Notes: generated from the letters alone by a model not told the origin. A stretch of 54,527 bases of DNA from Muribaculaceae bacterium (GCA_029057985.1 JAIDYR010000068.1:1-54527), one strand, 5' to 3'; shown: positions 1-9,861, counted from the stretch's first letter. Translations and numbers: made by a program.

Positions 1-41
1 GCATACTTTGTATGCGACTGACTGACAAGCTCGAAGCAGAC

Positions 42-109
42 AAAAAGAACGAGTTTTATTGTTCAAGTAATTTTAATTACAAATATCGTTTAATTTTTTG
101 AACTTACTT
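42..109 (+). repeat. Pseudoknot-like intergenic element, copy 1
   Basis: A 33-base block at 42-74 matches 40754-40786 at 32 of 33 positions, and both copies end in GAACTTACTT (here 100-109). GTTCAA (61-66) can pair with TTGAAC (98-103), AAGTAA (65-70) can pair with TTACTT (104-109), and GTTC (61-64) can instead pair with GAAC (47-50). The first two pairings are interlaced, as in an H-type pseudoknot. I recognise no known RNA family. It could be a leader RNA or a mobile repeat. Confidence 0.55.
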
Positions 110-139
110 AATTAATATAGTATAGGGTTACAATCTTCT

Positions 140-194
140 AAAATTCTCCATAAGTAGAAAAATAATCAAGAATTTTCTACTTATGGAGAATTTT
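140..194. repeat. 22-bp perfect inverted repeat, copy 1 of island hairpin
   Basis: Arms 140-161 and 173-194 are perfect reverse complements around an 11-base loop that contains AATCAAG. The box ATAGGGTTACAA lies just upstream (122-133). The same box, arm core and loop recur at 18459-18527 before the first sigma factor gene. One arm base pair differs between copies (C:G here, A:T there), a compensatory change. The right arm runs into a T tract (191-196), so a terminator role for upstream transcription is possible, but the shared box and loop suggest a specific regulatory element. Confidence 0.75.
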
Positions 195-257
195 TTAGAA
201 AGAAAAGGACACGTCAAAACAGAATTGGCTGAAAAATCTCCGAATCTGATGACTTGA
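183..257 (+). other. 24-codon ORF starting inside the hairpin
   Basis: ATG at 183 lies in the right arm of the inverted repeat at the same place as the start codon of the sigma factor gene at 18520. The first codons read M-E-N-F here and M-D-N-F there, after which the similarity ends. It stops at 255-257. It may be a leader peptide, or the remnant of a duplicated sigma-gene 5' end. No function can be assigned. Confidence 0.3.
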
Positions 258-310
258 AGAAAGGATATATGGAATTTTACTCCACGGATTTTAGGTTATA
301 GACAATCCAA

Positions 311-333
311 AGTGTATCTAAATGCGATACACT
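311..333. promoter_or_regulatory. Small inverted repeat upstream of the first gene
   Basis: AGTGTATC (311-318) and GATACACT (326-333) are perfect 8-base arms around a 7-base spacer, about 30 bases before a possible -7 element. The size and placing fit an operator site. No regulator can be named. Confidence 0.4.
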
Positions 334-362
334 GAACTTAATAGTTTTCGAATCAAAATTAA

Positions 363-370
363 TAATTTTG
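363..370 (+). promoter_or_regulatory. Possible Bacteroidota -7 element
   Basis: TAATTTTG at 363-370 fits TAnnTTTG and lies about 55 bases before the lipoprotein start at 425. There is no TTTG at the usual -33 spacing, so this is either a weak promoter or one read by an alternative sigma factor. Confidence 0.35.
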
Positions 371-424
371 TAAATATATATTTTTTCTAATAGCTATTCT
401 TATATTGACCTAAATAAACTTAAG

Positions 425-1075
425 ATGATGTTTAGAAATCACCCATTTTTAATATTGCTTCTACTTGGATTAATTGTCTCAGGTCTGACTGCATGTCAGG
501 AAAATTCAGAGATTATCAGGTCGCAATATTTCATAGCTTGTTCTCCTGATCTAAAGCAATTCGTGACTCCTGAAGTGATCTTCACAGATGATAATGGAAT
601 AGAGCGGACAGTAGAGTTAACTCAAAATGATTTTACTCTTACTCCTATTCTTCCTCAATGTCCTCCACTATCATTTGTGGAATTACTTAAGGATGGAATC
701 AAGGTAGAGATAAATAAGGATTTTCGACTTAACTATTGGTCGCAAACCGAAAGCTTCGAGAGTCGTAAGGTAAAGGATTTTGTGAAGTTGACTTATAAAG
801 TAGTGGAAAATCCCCAGATCGACCCCAATAAGAAATATGTGTTCTATCAAGGATTTTTAGGAACTTCCACAAAGTATTATGAAGATGATAAATTGGTTGA
901 GACTTCTTATAATTCCAATCAGATAGAGATAAAAGTCGTGAGGGGGACTAAGGAAGTAAAAGACTATCTGGATTACCTGTCCATGATAAGTGAGACCTTG
1001 ACCATCGATGTGTCGGTCGAATCGGTGCATCCGACTGATAACAAAACCCGGATCCAACGGAAGTTAACATTATGA
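425..1075 (+). CDS. Exported lipoprotein, first gene of the island
   Basis: The 216-residue product starts with a hydrophobic signal sequence ending in a lipobox (L-T-A-C, Cys24), so it should be a lipoprotein of the inner or outer membrane. The rest is polar, predicted mostly beta, with no motif I recognise. Its length and strand extension patterns resemble small Bacteroidota lipoproteins with an Ig-like fold, but that is a guess. The tandem ATG codons at 425 and 428 both work; 425 is used here. The SrfB-like gene follows after a 75-base gap, so the two are probably co-transcribed. It may be the envelope-exposed sensor or anchor of the island system. Confidence 0.75.
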   Translation: MMFRNHPFLILLLLGLIVSGLTACQENSEIIRSQYFIACSPDLKQFVTPEVIFTDDNGIERTVELTQNDFTLTPILPQCPPLSFVELLKDGIKVEINKDFRLNYWSQTESFESRKVKDFVKLTYKVVENPQIDPNKKYVFYQGFLGTSTKYYEDDKLVETSYNSNQIEIKVVRGTKEVKDYLDYLSMISETLTIDVSVESVHPTDNKTRIQRKLTL

Positions 1076-1150
1076 TAATTATAATATTTGTGGTATTCCA
1101 ATGAGAAAGCTCAAGAATCACAGATATCGTTTATTTTTGGGAACGCACTT

Positions 1151-4100
1151 ATGAAAGCAATATCTCTGATATACAACTCGGGAATTCAATTCTTTGAATT
1201 GGAGGATAGACTTGTTATAGACACATCCTCCACTGAGCGCATACTTGATCCTCTATACTTTTATGAACAGGACGAGAATGGCAAAATCAAGCTGGAGGTA
1301 GCATATTATTTCCCGGGGAGCAAGCGATGTCTTCGACGTGTAGATCTTATTGAGGGAGGATATCTGCATCCTCTTACCAATCAGATGATGGAGGAAGATG
1401 ATATAACTGAAGCAATGAATTGGCTTGATCCTCAGAGTCTGATACGAATCAATAAACTTACGGAGAAAGTCGGAGAGTTGAAAAGACCGGGATTGGATCA
1501 ACTTGAAAACCAATGGCTTCCCATTCCATATTTTGAGCGGAATCTTGATGGAGGGAGCAATGCTCCGTCCAATTGGTGTCGTATTAAACTTATGCGTCTG
1601 GAATCGGAAAGTACTGAGACTAAGAGAGTATATAAGGTCCTTCTTTCTTTCGACACAAATGAGCGCCCGGGCTTCGATATGGAGGCTCCTTATTTTCTTG
1701 GGGAGCCATTCCGGACTTATTCAATGTGCGGACTGTCAGGAGAACTAATTGGCGAAATGCCGAGGCAGCAACAGGAGGCAGTACTGAATCGTCTGGTTCC
1801 GCTAAAAGCTTTTGACTTCTGCAACACAGAGGGCCAGCCATGGATTAACCGCTATCTGAAGGAAATATTTCATTGTGCGGATCAAGCCGGTCTGCCTCAT
1901 AACGGAAGACTTAAGCATCTTGCTTATTACGCATATTTCATCTCATATCTTTTCAGAGCAGGGATCCTTCCTGAAGTAAAACTTTATAATGATGAAGGTT
2001 TGAAGTCAATAGATACCAATCTGATTCTGGATATAGGCAATTCCCGTACATTCGGCCTTATCGCGGAGGATCCGATAGATTCCTCTTTCTCAAAGGCAGA
2101 GACAGTAAAGATCAGGAATCTTGAGACGGGGCAGGTCTATAAGGAACCATTCGATATGAGGCTCTGTTTCAAGAAAGAGGATTTCGGAATCGAGACCGTA
2201 GATGGAGCTTTTCGTTGGCCAAGCGTAGTTCGGCTGGGAAAAGAAGCCTTGGCGAATATCTATAGCGTTAACCGTAATTTCGATGAATCAGTGCAATATG
2301 ACACGAGCTACAGCAGTCCGAAGCGTTTTCTCTGGGATAAGGATGCTTACGCTTTTCAGTGGAAGTATATAACCAACAGGGAGGATGATCTGGGGCCTCT
2401 CCGAGCTATCGACTATGACGGACTTATGCAGCAATTCCATAATGACGGCAGATTTGCATCAAATCCTCAGGAGATGGGAGATAAAAGTTGCTACTCAAGA
2501 AGCTCTTTGATGACGTTCTGCTTTCTGGAAATCCTATTGCAGGTCAGAATGCAGATCAACAGTTATGAATTTCGGAAAAGTAATGGTGACGAGCATAGGA
2601 AACGCGAGATAAAAAGAGTGATTCTTACCTGTCCGACAGCTATGACAAAGGATGAGCAGATTACTCTGCGGCAATGCATGGAGGATGCCACCATTGTACT
2701 GAAAAGATACTATTCGAAGACCTTCAACCGACCCTATGACCGAAACCTTGATTCTGACAAAATAACAATCATCCCTTCAATTAGAGATCTTAGTTATAAA
2801 GAATCGGAATATAATCTGCGTAGCAGTTGGAGTTATGACGAGGCCACGTGTTGCCAGATGGTCTATATGTATAGTGAATTACGCCGATACCTGGGTAATT
2901 CCGGAGAATTTTTCCGGACTTACGGAAGACTCCGCAATGATGAGGAAAAGCCATCGTTGAATATCGCTACTCTGGATATAGGCGCCGGCACTACGGATAT
3001 AATGATCTGCAAATATAATGAGAAAGCGAGAAGTATTCAGCCGGAACCCTTATTCTGGGAAAGCTTCAAGCTTGCAGGGGATGATCTGGTGAAAAGAGTG
3101 ATAGTCGACGTTATGCTGGATGCTCCCCATTCGGAATATCCTAATGCCTCGGGAATCATCACGGCCAAACTGCAATCAATGGGAGTGACCGATATCGCCC
3201 AGAGAATGAATTTTTTCTTCGGCCATAATGCGGCGATGAAAGTTGTCAATAAGCGCATGAGGAAAGAATTCCTTATTCAGGTCCTTCAACCCATCGCTTC
3301 ATTGCTTCTGGAAAAACTTCGTCAGGGACAGGATGAGCATAACATTAACTTCGAAGATATCTTTCCCGATTCGCGTCCTTCGAAGTCTCTTATGGATTTT
3401 TTCCATCAGCAGATGGGATTCAGATTCGAGGATCTGGTCATCAGATTCTCTCCGAAATTTCTGAATGAAATAATCAGAAGAGTTTTTGAGCCGTCGATGA
3501 GAAAGTGGGCGGCGATTTTCCATGCTTATCAATGTGATGTAGTCTTGATGAGCGGCCGGCCTTGTTCTCTTCCTCAGATGCGCAGTCAGATGCAGCGACT
3601 TTATCCGGTCAGTCCTGACCGTCTGATCTCGATGAATACGTATCGTGTCGGATCCTGGTATCCGGGATCCTCTACAATAGGTCATTTCAAGGATAATAAA
3701 TCGATGGTGGCGGTAGGGGCTCTAATTGCTTATCTTGCTGAGAATGGTAAGCTTCCCGAATTCCGGTTGTCGACAGATTTACTCAAATCCGGAGTGCTTC
3801 CGACGACTGATTTTATGGGATTTATCAATACTCACACGGGGAGTCTGGAGAGTTTCCTGTCTCCGCAGCAGAATGAGTCGGATAAGGAGGTCACTGTTTT
3901 TCCGGTCTCCATCGGCGGCAAGCAATTGGATATAGATGGATATCCGTCATGTATGATGTATCTGCTTGAGATGAATTCGAAGGCTATCAAGGATCTCGCA
4001 ATAAAGAGATTACTTAAAAAGAATCCGACGATAAGGGAGAAGAATATTTCAGCGGATATGCTTTCCAATGAAATAGAAAAGATAGTGTTTGATATCAGAA

Positions 4101-4294
4101 TGTCATCGCCATTGATAGTGCATTTTGAGAGAGATTATCAAGAGGATAAGGAGCAATTAACAATTACGTCAATCATAGACAGCAACGGAAATGATTTGGC
4201 AGTCGATATGCTGAGACTGAAACTCCAGACATGGTCGGAAGAATCGACCAATTGGCTTGATACCGGAATTTTCAAACTTAGAATAGGCAAGTAA
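1151..4294 (+). CDS. SrfB-like actin-fold ATPase
   Basis: The product of 1047 residues carries the nucleotide-binding motifs of the actin/Hsp70 superfamily: phosphate-1 DIGNSRT near residue 294, phosphate-2 DIGAGTTDI near 609, and an adenosine-type motif LMSGRP near 800. The N-terminus (LIYNSGIQFFELE) looks like the start of the virulence protein SrfB family, and the length of about 1000 residues fits that family. In enterobacteria srfB sits next to srfC, and here the next gene is SrfC-like. An ORF extension to a TTG at 1088 is possible, but ATG 1151 gives the family-like N-terminus. There is no signal peptide, so it should be cytoplasmic. It is probably an ATP-driven switch or chaperone-like part of the complex; its biochemical role is unknown. 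Confidence 0.75.
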   Translation: MKAISLIYNSGIQFFELEDRLVIDTSSTERILDPLYFYEQDENGKIKLEVAYYFPGSKRCLRRVDLIEGGYLHPLTNQMMEEDDITEAMNWLDPQSLIRINKLTEKVGELKRPGLDQLENQWLPIPYFERNLDGGSNAPSNWCRIKLMRLESESTETKRVYKVLLSFDTNERPGFDMEAPYFLGEPFRTYSMCGLSGELIGEMPRQQQEAVLNRLVPLKAFDFCNTEGQPWINRYLKEIFHCADQAGLPHNGRLKHLAYYAYFISYLFRAGILPEVKLYNDEGLKSIDTNLILDIGNSRTFGLIAEDPIDSSFSKAETVKIRNLETGQVYKEPFDMRLCFKKEDFGIETVDGAFRWPSVVRLGKEALANIYSVNRNFDESVQYDTSYSSPKRFLWDKDAYAFQWKYITNREDDLGPLRAIDYDGLMQQFHNDGRFASNPQEMGDKSCYSRSSLMTFCFLEILLQVRMQINSYEFRKSNGDEHRKREIKRVILTCPTAMTKDEQITLRQCMEDATIVLKRYYSKTFNRPYDRNLDSDKITIIPSIRDLSYKESEYNLRSSWSYDEATCCQMVYMYSELRRYLGNSGEFFRTYGRLRNDEEKPSLNIATLDIGAGTTDIMICKYNEKARSIQPEPLFWESFKLAGDDLVKRVIVDVMLDAPHSEYPNASGIITAKLQSMGVTDIAQRMNFFFGHNAAMKVVNKRMRKEFLIQVLQPIASLLLEKLRQGQDEHNINFEDIFPDSRPSKSLMDFFHQQMGFRFEDLVIRFSPKFLNEIIRRVFEPSMRKWAAIFHAYQCDVVLMSGRPCSLPQMRSQMQRLYPVSPDRLISMNTYRVGSWYPGSSTIGHFKDNKSMVAVGALIAYLAENGKLPEFRLSTDLLKSGVLPTTDFMGFINTHTGSLESFLSPQQNESDKEVTVFPVSIGGKQLDIDGYPSCMMYLLEMNSKAIKDLAIKRLLKKNPTIREKNISADMLSNEIEKIVFDIRMSSPLIVHFERDYQEDKEQLTITSIIDSNGNDLAVDMLRLKLQTWSEESTNWLDTGIFKLRIGK

Positions 4295-4308
4295 GATCGC
4301 AGATTGAA

Positions 4309-7308
4309 ATGAGTAATAAATTTCAAGATAATATAAACGCCCAGCTTGCAGCTAATAATCATGGGCTTAAATGGGCAGATAAGTATCTTAGAGGGAATCA
4401 GAAAAAGGATACCAAGAGGAGTCTGATTCAGAATCGCATAAATCTGAAGCGGATAGCGCATGCCGCCTCAGTCAATGCCGGAGCTGCTATCTTTGGCGCC
4501 AGCCAAGTCGGAAAATCCTATATGGGCAATTACCTTCTCGCTTCCAAATCTACTCCGACAAGAATATATAACTCAAAGGGGGGATCGGTAGGGTTTCTAA
4601 GCAGTGTGAATCCTACGGGCAACGGTAAAGAGGCCACGGCATTGATCACTCGATTCTCTACGAAGAATCTTTGTGGTGCAAATCCTGATTATCCATATCA
4701 GATAGTGATGTTGTCACCGACAGATTTAGTGCTGGTCATTGTCGACAGCTATTTTAATGATATTGACGGACAGATAGTGCCCGATAAAGAAGAAATCGAA
4801 GCGGAAATTATCCGGCTTGATGAAAAATATGCGTCGAAACCAAAATGTCAGGATATAATTTCAGTAGATTCAATTTATGAGATACTGGAGTATTTCAATG
4901 GGCCGTATCTCAGTAAGCGCCCGGATTTTAAAGAGAATCTGATCTCTACCGGATTTTTCGAAAATCTGGGGAATCTTATCTCATCAATCCCCGTTGATGA
5001 GTGGGTTAATGTATTCGGGTTTTTCTGGGGTCATCACCCGGTTTTATCGGAGATTTTTGTCAAATTGATTAAAGCTACCCAGAGACTTAAATTCAGCCGG
5101 AAGACATTTGTCGGATTTGAAGCCATAGATAAAACCGAAGGCACGATTCTTCATGTCGACCGACTCTATGAATTGGTCGGGCTTAATAATCTCTCGGAAG
5201 AGACGGTCTCTACTTTAGAGGTTGCGAAGGTAAAGAATATCAATGTGATGACGGAAGACGGAAATATTGTAAGAAATATTCCCAAAGATGTCTTTTGTGC
5301 GATTGCCCAGGAAGTGGATTTCACGATAGCGGATCCTACTGATTCCCTTTCGGCTGCAGAACTTGAAAGCGAGAAGCCCATGCTGGCCAAAATGGACGTC
5401 CTGGATTTTCCTGGAGCCAGAAGTAGGGAAGAGATTCCGGTCTCAAATCTTGGTTATGATAGCGCAGTGACTATGATCGTACGCGGCAAGGTAGCGTATC
5501 TTTTCAATAAATATTCAAGTCAGTATCTGATTTCCTCTCTGCTATTTTGTCAGGACGAGCGTCAGGCGGAGGTCAAAAGTCTTCCGAAACTCGTAGGGGG
5601 TTGGGTTGAGAAAACTGTCGGACGCACACTTGATGAGCGCACATCCTTTCTAAACGGAGTCGGAGGTATCTCCCCTCTCTTGATGATTGCTACAAAATTC
5701 AATACCTATCTCAGGAAGGATGATTCAATAATGAAAGAAGACCGGGAGCAGGCGTATTATCAGATGCTTGTCAGATGGAAACGCTTTGCCTCTGCCATCA
5801 GAAATGTAGCACATATCAAGGGCGCTGAAGATTCATGGTTTGATCAATGGACCGAGACACGCGCCTTCTCAGCTATTTTCCCTTTGAGAGCCTTTCTTTA
5901 TTCGCAATATGATGGACTTTATGAGGGGTATAAGGAGAAGAATGATAAGATTATTTCAGAGGAAAATGGAATGTCGGCAGAATTCAAGAGCTATTTTTCT
6001 GTTCTTGAGGATTCCTTCCTCGATCCCGAACTTGATTTTATCAGGAGCCATTTTGATAATCCAAAGAAGACGTGGGATTCCGTGACGGAAATCGGTAGCG
6101 ACGGATCCCGGCTTATTCTTGAATATATGAAGGGGGTCGCCGACAAAATGAGCAATATGCGCAATCTCATTTTTGAGAGAGTACTGCAATCAGCGTTCGA
6201 TTCCCTCATTTCAAATCTTGTCAGGTATTATCATGATGACAATGCGGCTACCCAACTGACAAAGCAGCGTAAGACTGCCGGCCGGCTACGCATGTCAATG
6301 AATATCCTGTTTGGTAAAGACAAGGAATTATTCAGTGATTTAATAAGTCGATTTGTCGTCGATGAATCCAATCTCCATGACGTCGTCCTCGACACGATAA
6401 ATGCCGTCGATGTAGTCGAGGAGACTGACAATGATGCATTATTTGCAATTCGCGAAACTGCCGGAATATCATTTAATGATCCATATGAGGAAAATTTGGA
6501 AAGACTGATGGCAGCTACTTTCTGCGATTCGATCGAAGAATTAGAGGCTGAACTCGCCAATTATGAATTGACAATTGAGCAGATCATAACACCCAATAAG
6601 ATAAAGAATATCAGTATAATGATAGCGGAGGCGGTCGAATCAAAATGGAAAGATTCCAAACTTCAACCTGAATCATATTCTGACTTTATGCAGAGAGGAA
6701 TGAAAGAGGATCAGATTAATGATCTTTTGGCAAACCTTGATGCTCTCTACTCCAAAAAGATCAAGTTATCTGATATAATGGCCGAAAGGATACATTCCTA
6801 TGTTTCAGGAGCGATTTCACTGGATGAAATGGCCGACATGATTGCGGATATATGCGCTCAGATAGTCAATAAATTTGTCACTTCCATGGGTGCGGCATAT
6901 TATTCAGAGTCAGATTGGCAATCCATCTCCGACATCAAAGATAAATTGAAGTTGCCCGGCTCGCTTCATAGGGAAAGTTTCATGCCCTCCCGATTCAATG
7001 ACAAAGAGATAAGAAATTCCTTGCCCGACCTTCTGAATGCTTTTGATCGACCGGAAGCAAGACCGAAGTCAAATCTTATAGATCAGACTTCCCACATGTC
7101 AAATTGGATTGAATTCCGGAGATGGATGGATCTGATGGAAATATCGTTTCTGGCAACTATCGGAATCCCTACATATGATGTCGAAATGAACGACAGTCTG
7201 CGTAATATCCTTAAGAAATACGTATTGGATTCCTATGCTCTTCATAAATATGCCGAAGCGAATAAGAAACTTTCGAAACTTGTCTCTCTCAAACAAACTG
7301 AATCATGA
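4309..7308 (+). CDS. SrfC-like P-loop GTPase
   Basis: This 999-residue protein has a Walker A motif GASQVGKS (about residues 63-70) and a G3-type motif DFPG at about residue 366, as in dynamin-like and SrfC-type NTPases. The remainder is long and mostly helical with no membrane segment. Size, motifs and position 14 bases after the SrfB-like gene fit the SrfC (putative virulence factor) family; I assign this by context and motifs, not by alignment. The large spacing between Walker A and DFPG implies an inserted domain. Its stop overlaps the start of the subtilisin gene (ATGA at 7305-7308), suggesting coupled translation and a physical partnership. Confidence 0.7.
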   Translation: MSNKFQDNINAQLAANNHGLKWADKYLRGNQKKDTKRSLIQNRINLKRIAHAASVNAGAAIFGASQVGKSYMGNYLLASKSTPTRIYNSKGGSVGFLSSVNPTGNGKEATALITRFSTKNLCGANPDYPYQIVMLSPTDLVLVIVDSYFNDIDGQIVPDKEEIEAEIIRLDEKYASKPKCQDIISVDSIYEILEYFNGPYLSKRPDFKENLISTGFFENLGNLISSIPVDEWVNVFGFFWGHHPVLSEIFVKLIKATQRLKFSRKTFVGFEAIDKTEGTILHVDRLYELVGLNNLSEETVSTLEVAKVKNINVMTEDGNIVRNIPKDVFCAIAQEVDFTIADPTDSLSAAELESEKPMLAKMDVLDFPGARSREEIPVSNLGYDSAVTMIVRGKVAYLFNKYSSQYLISSLLFCQDERQAEVKSLPKLVGGWVEKTVGRTLDERTSFLNGVGGISPLLMIATKFNTYLRKDDSIMKEDREQAYYQMLVRWKRFASAIRNVAHIKGAEDSWFDQWTETRAFSAIFPLRAFLYSQYDGLYEGYKEKNDKIISEENGMSAEFKSYFSVLEDSFLDPELDFIRSHFDNPKKTWDSVTEIGSDGSRLILEYMKGVADKMSNMRNLIFERVLQSAFDSLISNLVRYYHDDNAATQLTKQRKTAGRLRMSMNILFGKDKELFSDLISRFVVDESNLHDVVLDTINAVDVVEETDNDALFAIRETAGISFNDPYEENLERLMAATFCDSIEELEAELANYELTIEQIITPNKIKNISIMIAEAVESKWKDSKLQPESYSDFMQRGMKEDQINDLLANLDALYSKKIKLSDIMAERIHSYVSGAISLDEMADMIADICAQIVNKFVTSMGAAYYSESDWQSISDIKDKLKLPGSLHRESFMPSRFNDKEIRNSLPDLLNAFDRPEARPKSNLIDQTSHMSNWIEFRRWMDLMEISFLATIGIPTYDVEMNDSLRNILKKYVLDSYALHKYAEANKKLSKLVSLKQTES

Positions 7309-9782
7309 TCGAGTTATCCTCATCCAACATACGTGATTTCAAACTCTCGATTTGCGAGGGGAGGGTAGTAGTACGCAGTTATACCAGAATATCAGGACTG
7401 ATTGGAGTCAGAGAAGAGATTCCGGATCACCTCAAGGGGCTGCTCGCCATTCCGGTGTTTTCAGGCAATGGAGCCAATGAGGTAATTTACTGGACTACGG
7501 ATATGTTTTCATCTACTCCCACAAGAATGTCGGAGCTTTCCGATGACCGGAAGAAACAATACCGTAAGATTCTGACCGAGACTTTACGCCTGTATGCAGA
7601 GGCATTCTCGGATGCAAAGGAGGACGTGAAGAGACTGTTGTATGCGGCGGTCACGTATATATCGGATGAATCCGTATTTTGTGGAGAAGGGAAAGTAGTA
7701 TTGACCGAATGGGGCGTTACTCCGTCAAGTGGCCGGGAAGCCATGGGGATGCCTATTTGCGTTGACTCGGAATATGATAATCCTGAGAAGCCGAGGGAAG
7801 ATCAGATTAAGGAGGATATTAAGCCTGATTCTGAGGGAGATACTATGATAACGGAGGAGACGTTGAACCGGAAGCAGGATTCTCCATTATCCCCGGAAAT
7901 CCCGAAGGAAAATTTATCTGAGAATAATCAGGATGAACCTCCTGCCGGGAAAAGAAAGAGAAAATTCGGACTATGGCATTGGATATTGCTTGCGCTTATT
8001 TTAGCTGCCGGAGTATTGATATTCTTTTTTTTCAACGGATGTGCATCTCCGATGAAATCTGTAGTGGCAGTTAATCCGGAATTGTCTGCTGATAAGATTG
8101 TCATAAGCAAGGATAGCATCAATTATATTGTATCTGACAGGCTTCTCCTTATTGTCGGATCCGAACATTATAAGTTGGAGGATTTTGTGAAAGAATTTCG
8201 GAAGGATTATCCTGATTCCAAGAAGTATATTCTTTCTGCTCCCGATACATTACTTAAGCGAGTCACACTGACGCTTCCTGATGCGGAACGCGAGACATTG
8301 GAGCAGGACCTTCCTGTCAAATATAATTCTTTTGAATTGATAGTGATACCTGACGGAATGTTTAAATCCTCATCAGCCGTACCCTCCGATCCCGATTTCC
8401 GGTCAGCCGATAAGCGATGGTATTTCGATGAATGTGGAGTGTTTGATGCCTGGGATGTCACGATGGGAGATAAGGATGTCGTCGTAGCTGTCATCGATGA
8501 CGGATTTGATCTGGAACATAGTGAATTGAAGGGAAGAGCATATCTTCCTTTCAATGCCGTAGATCATTCTGCAATCGTTGAGCCGTCACCGTCAGGCCAC
8601 GGCACTCATGTCGCAAGCACAGCGATAGGAAGCGTAGGCAATCAATCAGGTATGTCGGGTATTGCGCCGAAGTGCAGATTCATGCCGATTCAAGTCGGAG
8701 ACCGCAACGGCAATATGTCGACTGCGGCAATTCTTGACGGAGTGTTATATGCCATAGCTAACGGTGCGGATGTAGTGAATATGTCGCTTGGAATGTATTT
8801 TGGACCCGGAGTTCAGTTTATGCCGGTATATCTTCAGGATAACATCCGTAATTACTATTTCAAGCAGGAGGAAGCCGTGTGGAATCGAATTTTTGAAATG
8901 GCCCGGCAGAAAGATGTCACGTTTGTTCTGGCAGGGGGGAATGAAAATATCCTTATCGGTGTCGATCCGATGTCGAGAAGTAACGCTACGATAAAGGTCT
9001 CAGCAGTAGGCAATGGAGGAGAGAAGGCCGGATTCAGTAATTATGGAGATTTATCGACCGTTTCCGCTCCGGGAGTGCAGATATATAATGCCGTACCGGG
9101 AGATACTTATGAGTTTATGGACGGCACAAGCATGGCTGCTCCGATAGTAGCCGGCGGATGTGCCTTACTAAAGAGTCATGATCCTACGCTGTCTACTCAT
9201 GAGATGATAGATATATTACGGTCGACGGGAAACAGAGCCTCCGGTCCGATTGGTCCGGTTGTGAATTTTGCAAGAGCGTTGAATCAAAATGAGGATGAGG
9301 CGGTTGCGGATGAAGATGGCTCATCTTGTTCGGATATAAGCAAGCGCTATTCCGAACTTATGGCCGAACTGGAGGCTCTGAAGAGGGATCATCCCGGTTG
9401 CATTACAAGGCCTGATACCATGGCGATGCCCGTAAATCTAACTCTTGAAGGATTGAAAGGGAAATGGAAGAGTACGACTGTTATTCAGAATTATTCAAAT
9501 GAAGATCTGGTGATATATTTTACTTTCAACGGTAGTTCCGATGGTCGTCTGGATGTAGTCGAACCGTCAGGTATAGAATATTCCGCACCATTGAAACTTC
9601 GTATAAGCGAAGATATAATCTATATCGATCAGACCTCGCCTGCAACTAATACCGGACGTCCCGGGGGATATAATCCATACAGGTTTGTAATCCGTCCGGA
9701 TAAAAATCGCCGGGCGGAAGGAAAAGCCAACAATAAGGTAGAAGCTTATAATGCCTTTAATTTTAGTTTAGTAAGAATATAA
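7305..9782 (+). CDS. Membrane-anchored subtilisin-like serine peptidase
   Basis: The 825-residue protein has four parts: an N-terminal cytoplasmic domain (about 1-150) ending in a VVLTEWG motif, a charged linker, one membrane segment (about 224-246), and an S8 peptidase domain. The catalytic triad is intact: Asp398 in VIDDG, His432 in GHGTHVA and Ser609 in GTSMAAP, with an oxyanion Asn in AGGNEN. A C-terminal beta-rich domain of about 120 residues follows. The peptidase should lie outside the cytoplasm, while the N-terminal domain could contact the SrfB/SrfC-like NTPases. The same kind of N-terminal domain appears in the protein encoded at 14500. There is no classical signal peptide or propeptide at the N-terminus. 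Activity as a signalling or effector protease is inferred. Confidence 0.88.
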   Translation: MIELSSSNIRDFKLSICEGRVVVRSYTRISGLIGVREEIPDHLKGLLAIPVFSGNGANEVIYWTTDMFSSTPTRMSELSDDRKKQYRKILTETLRLYAEAFSDAKEDVKRLLYAAVTYISDESVFCGEGKVVLTEWGVTPSSGREAMGMPICVDSEYDNPEKPREDQIKEDIKPDSEGDTMITEETLNRKQDSPLSPEIPKENLSENNQDEPPAGKRKRKFGLWHWILLALILAAGVLIFFFFNGCASPMKSVVAVNPELSADKIVISKDSINYIVSDRLLLIVGSEHYKLEDFVKEFRKDYPDSKKYILSAPDTLLKRVTLTLPDAERETLEQDLPVKYNSFELIVIPDGMFKSSSAVPSDPDFRSADKRWYFDECGVFDAWDVTMGDKDVVVAVIDDGFDLEHSELKGRAYLPFNAVDHSAIVEPSPSGHGTHVASTAIGSVGNQSGMSGIAPKCRFMPIQVGDRNGNMSTAAILDGVLYAIANGADVVNMSLGMYFGPGVQFMPVYLQDNIRNYYFKQEEAVWNRIFEMARQKDVTFVLAGGNENILIGVDPMSRSNATIKVSAVGNGGEKAGFSNYGDLSTVSAPGVQIYNAVPGDTYEFMDGTSMAAPIVAGGCALLKSHDPTLSTHEMIDILRSTGNRASGPIGPVVNFARALNQNEDEAVADEDGSSCSDISKRYSELMAELEALKRDHPGCITRPDTMAMPVNLTLEGLKGKWKSTTVIQNYSNEDLVIYFTFNGSSDGRLDVVEPSGIEYSAPLKLRISEDIIYIDQTSPATNTGRPGGYNPYRFVIRPDKNRRAEGKANNKVEAYNAFNFSLVRI

Positions 9783-9861
9783 TGGAAGGATTTCAGGTCA
9801 TATAATGTTAAACCGCTGCTGTATAAAATGCAGATAAAAAATCTTCCTCACATAAATATTT

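Noticed and set aside
1..15. Hairpin GCATAC-TTT-GTATGC at the left edge
   Set aside because: Perfect but very short, and cut off from its upstream context.
140..194. Invertible promoter
   Set aside because: Only 11 bases lie between the arms, so inversion would not move a promoter.
1088..1150. TTG start extending the SrfB-like ORF
   Set aside because: ATG 1151 gives an N-terminus that fits the family; the extra 21 residues look non-coding.
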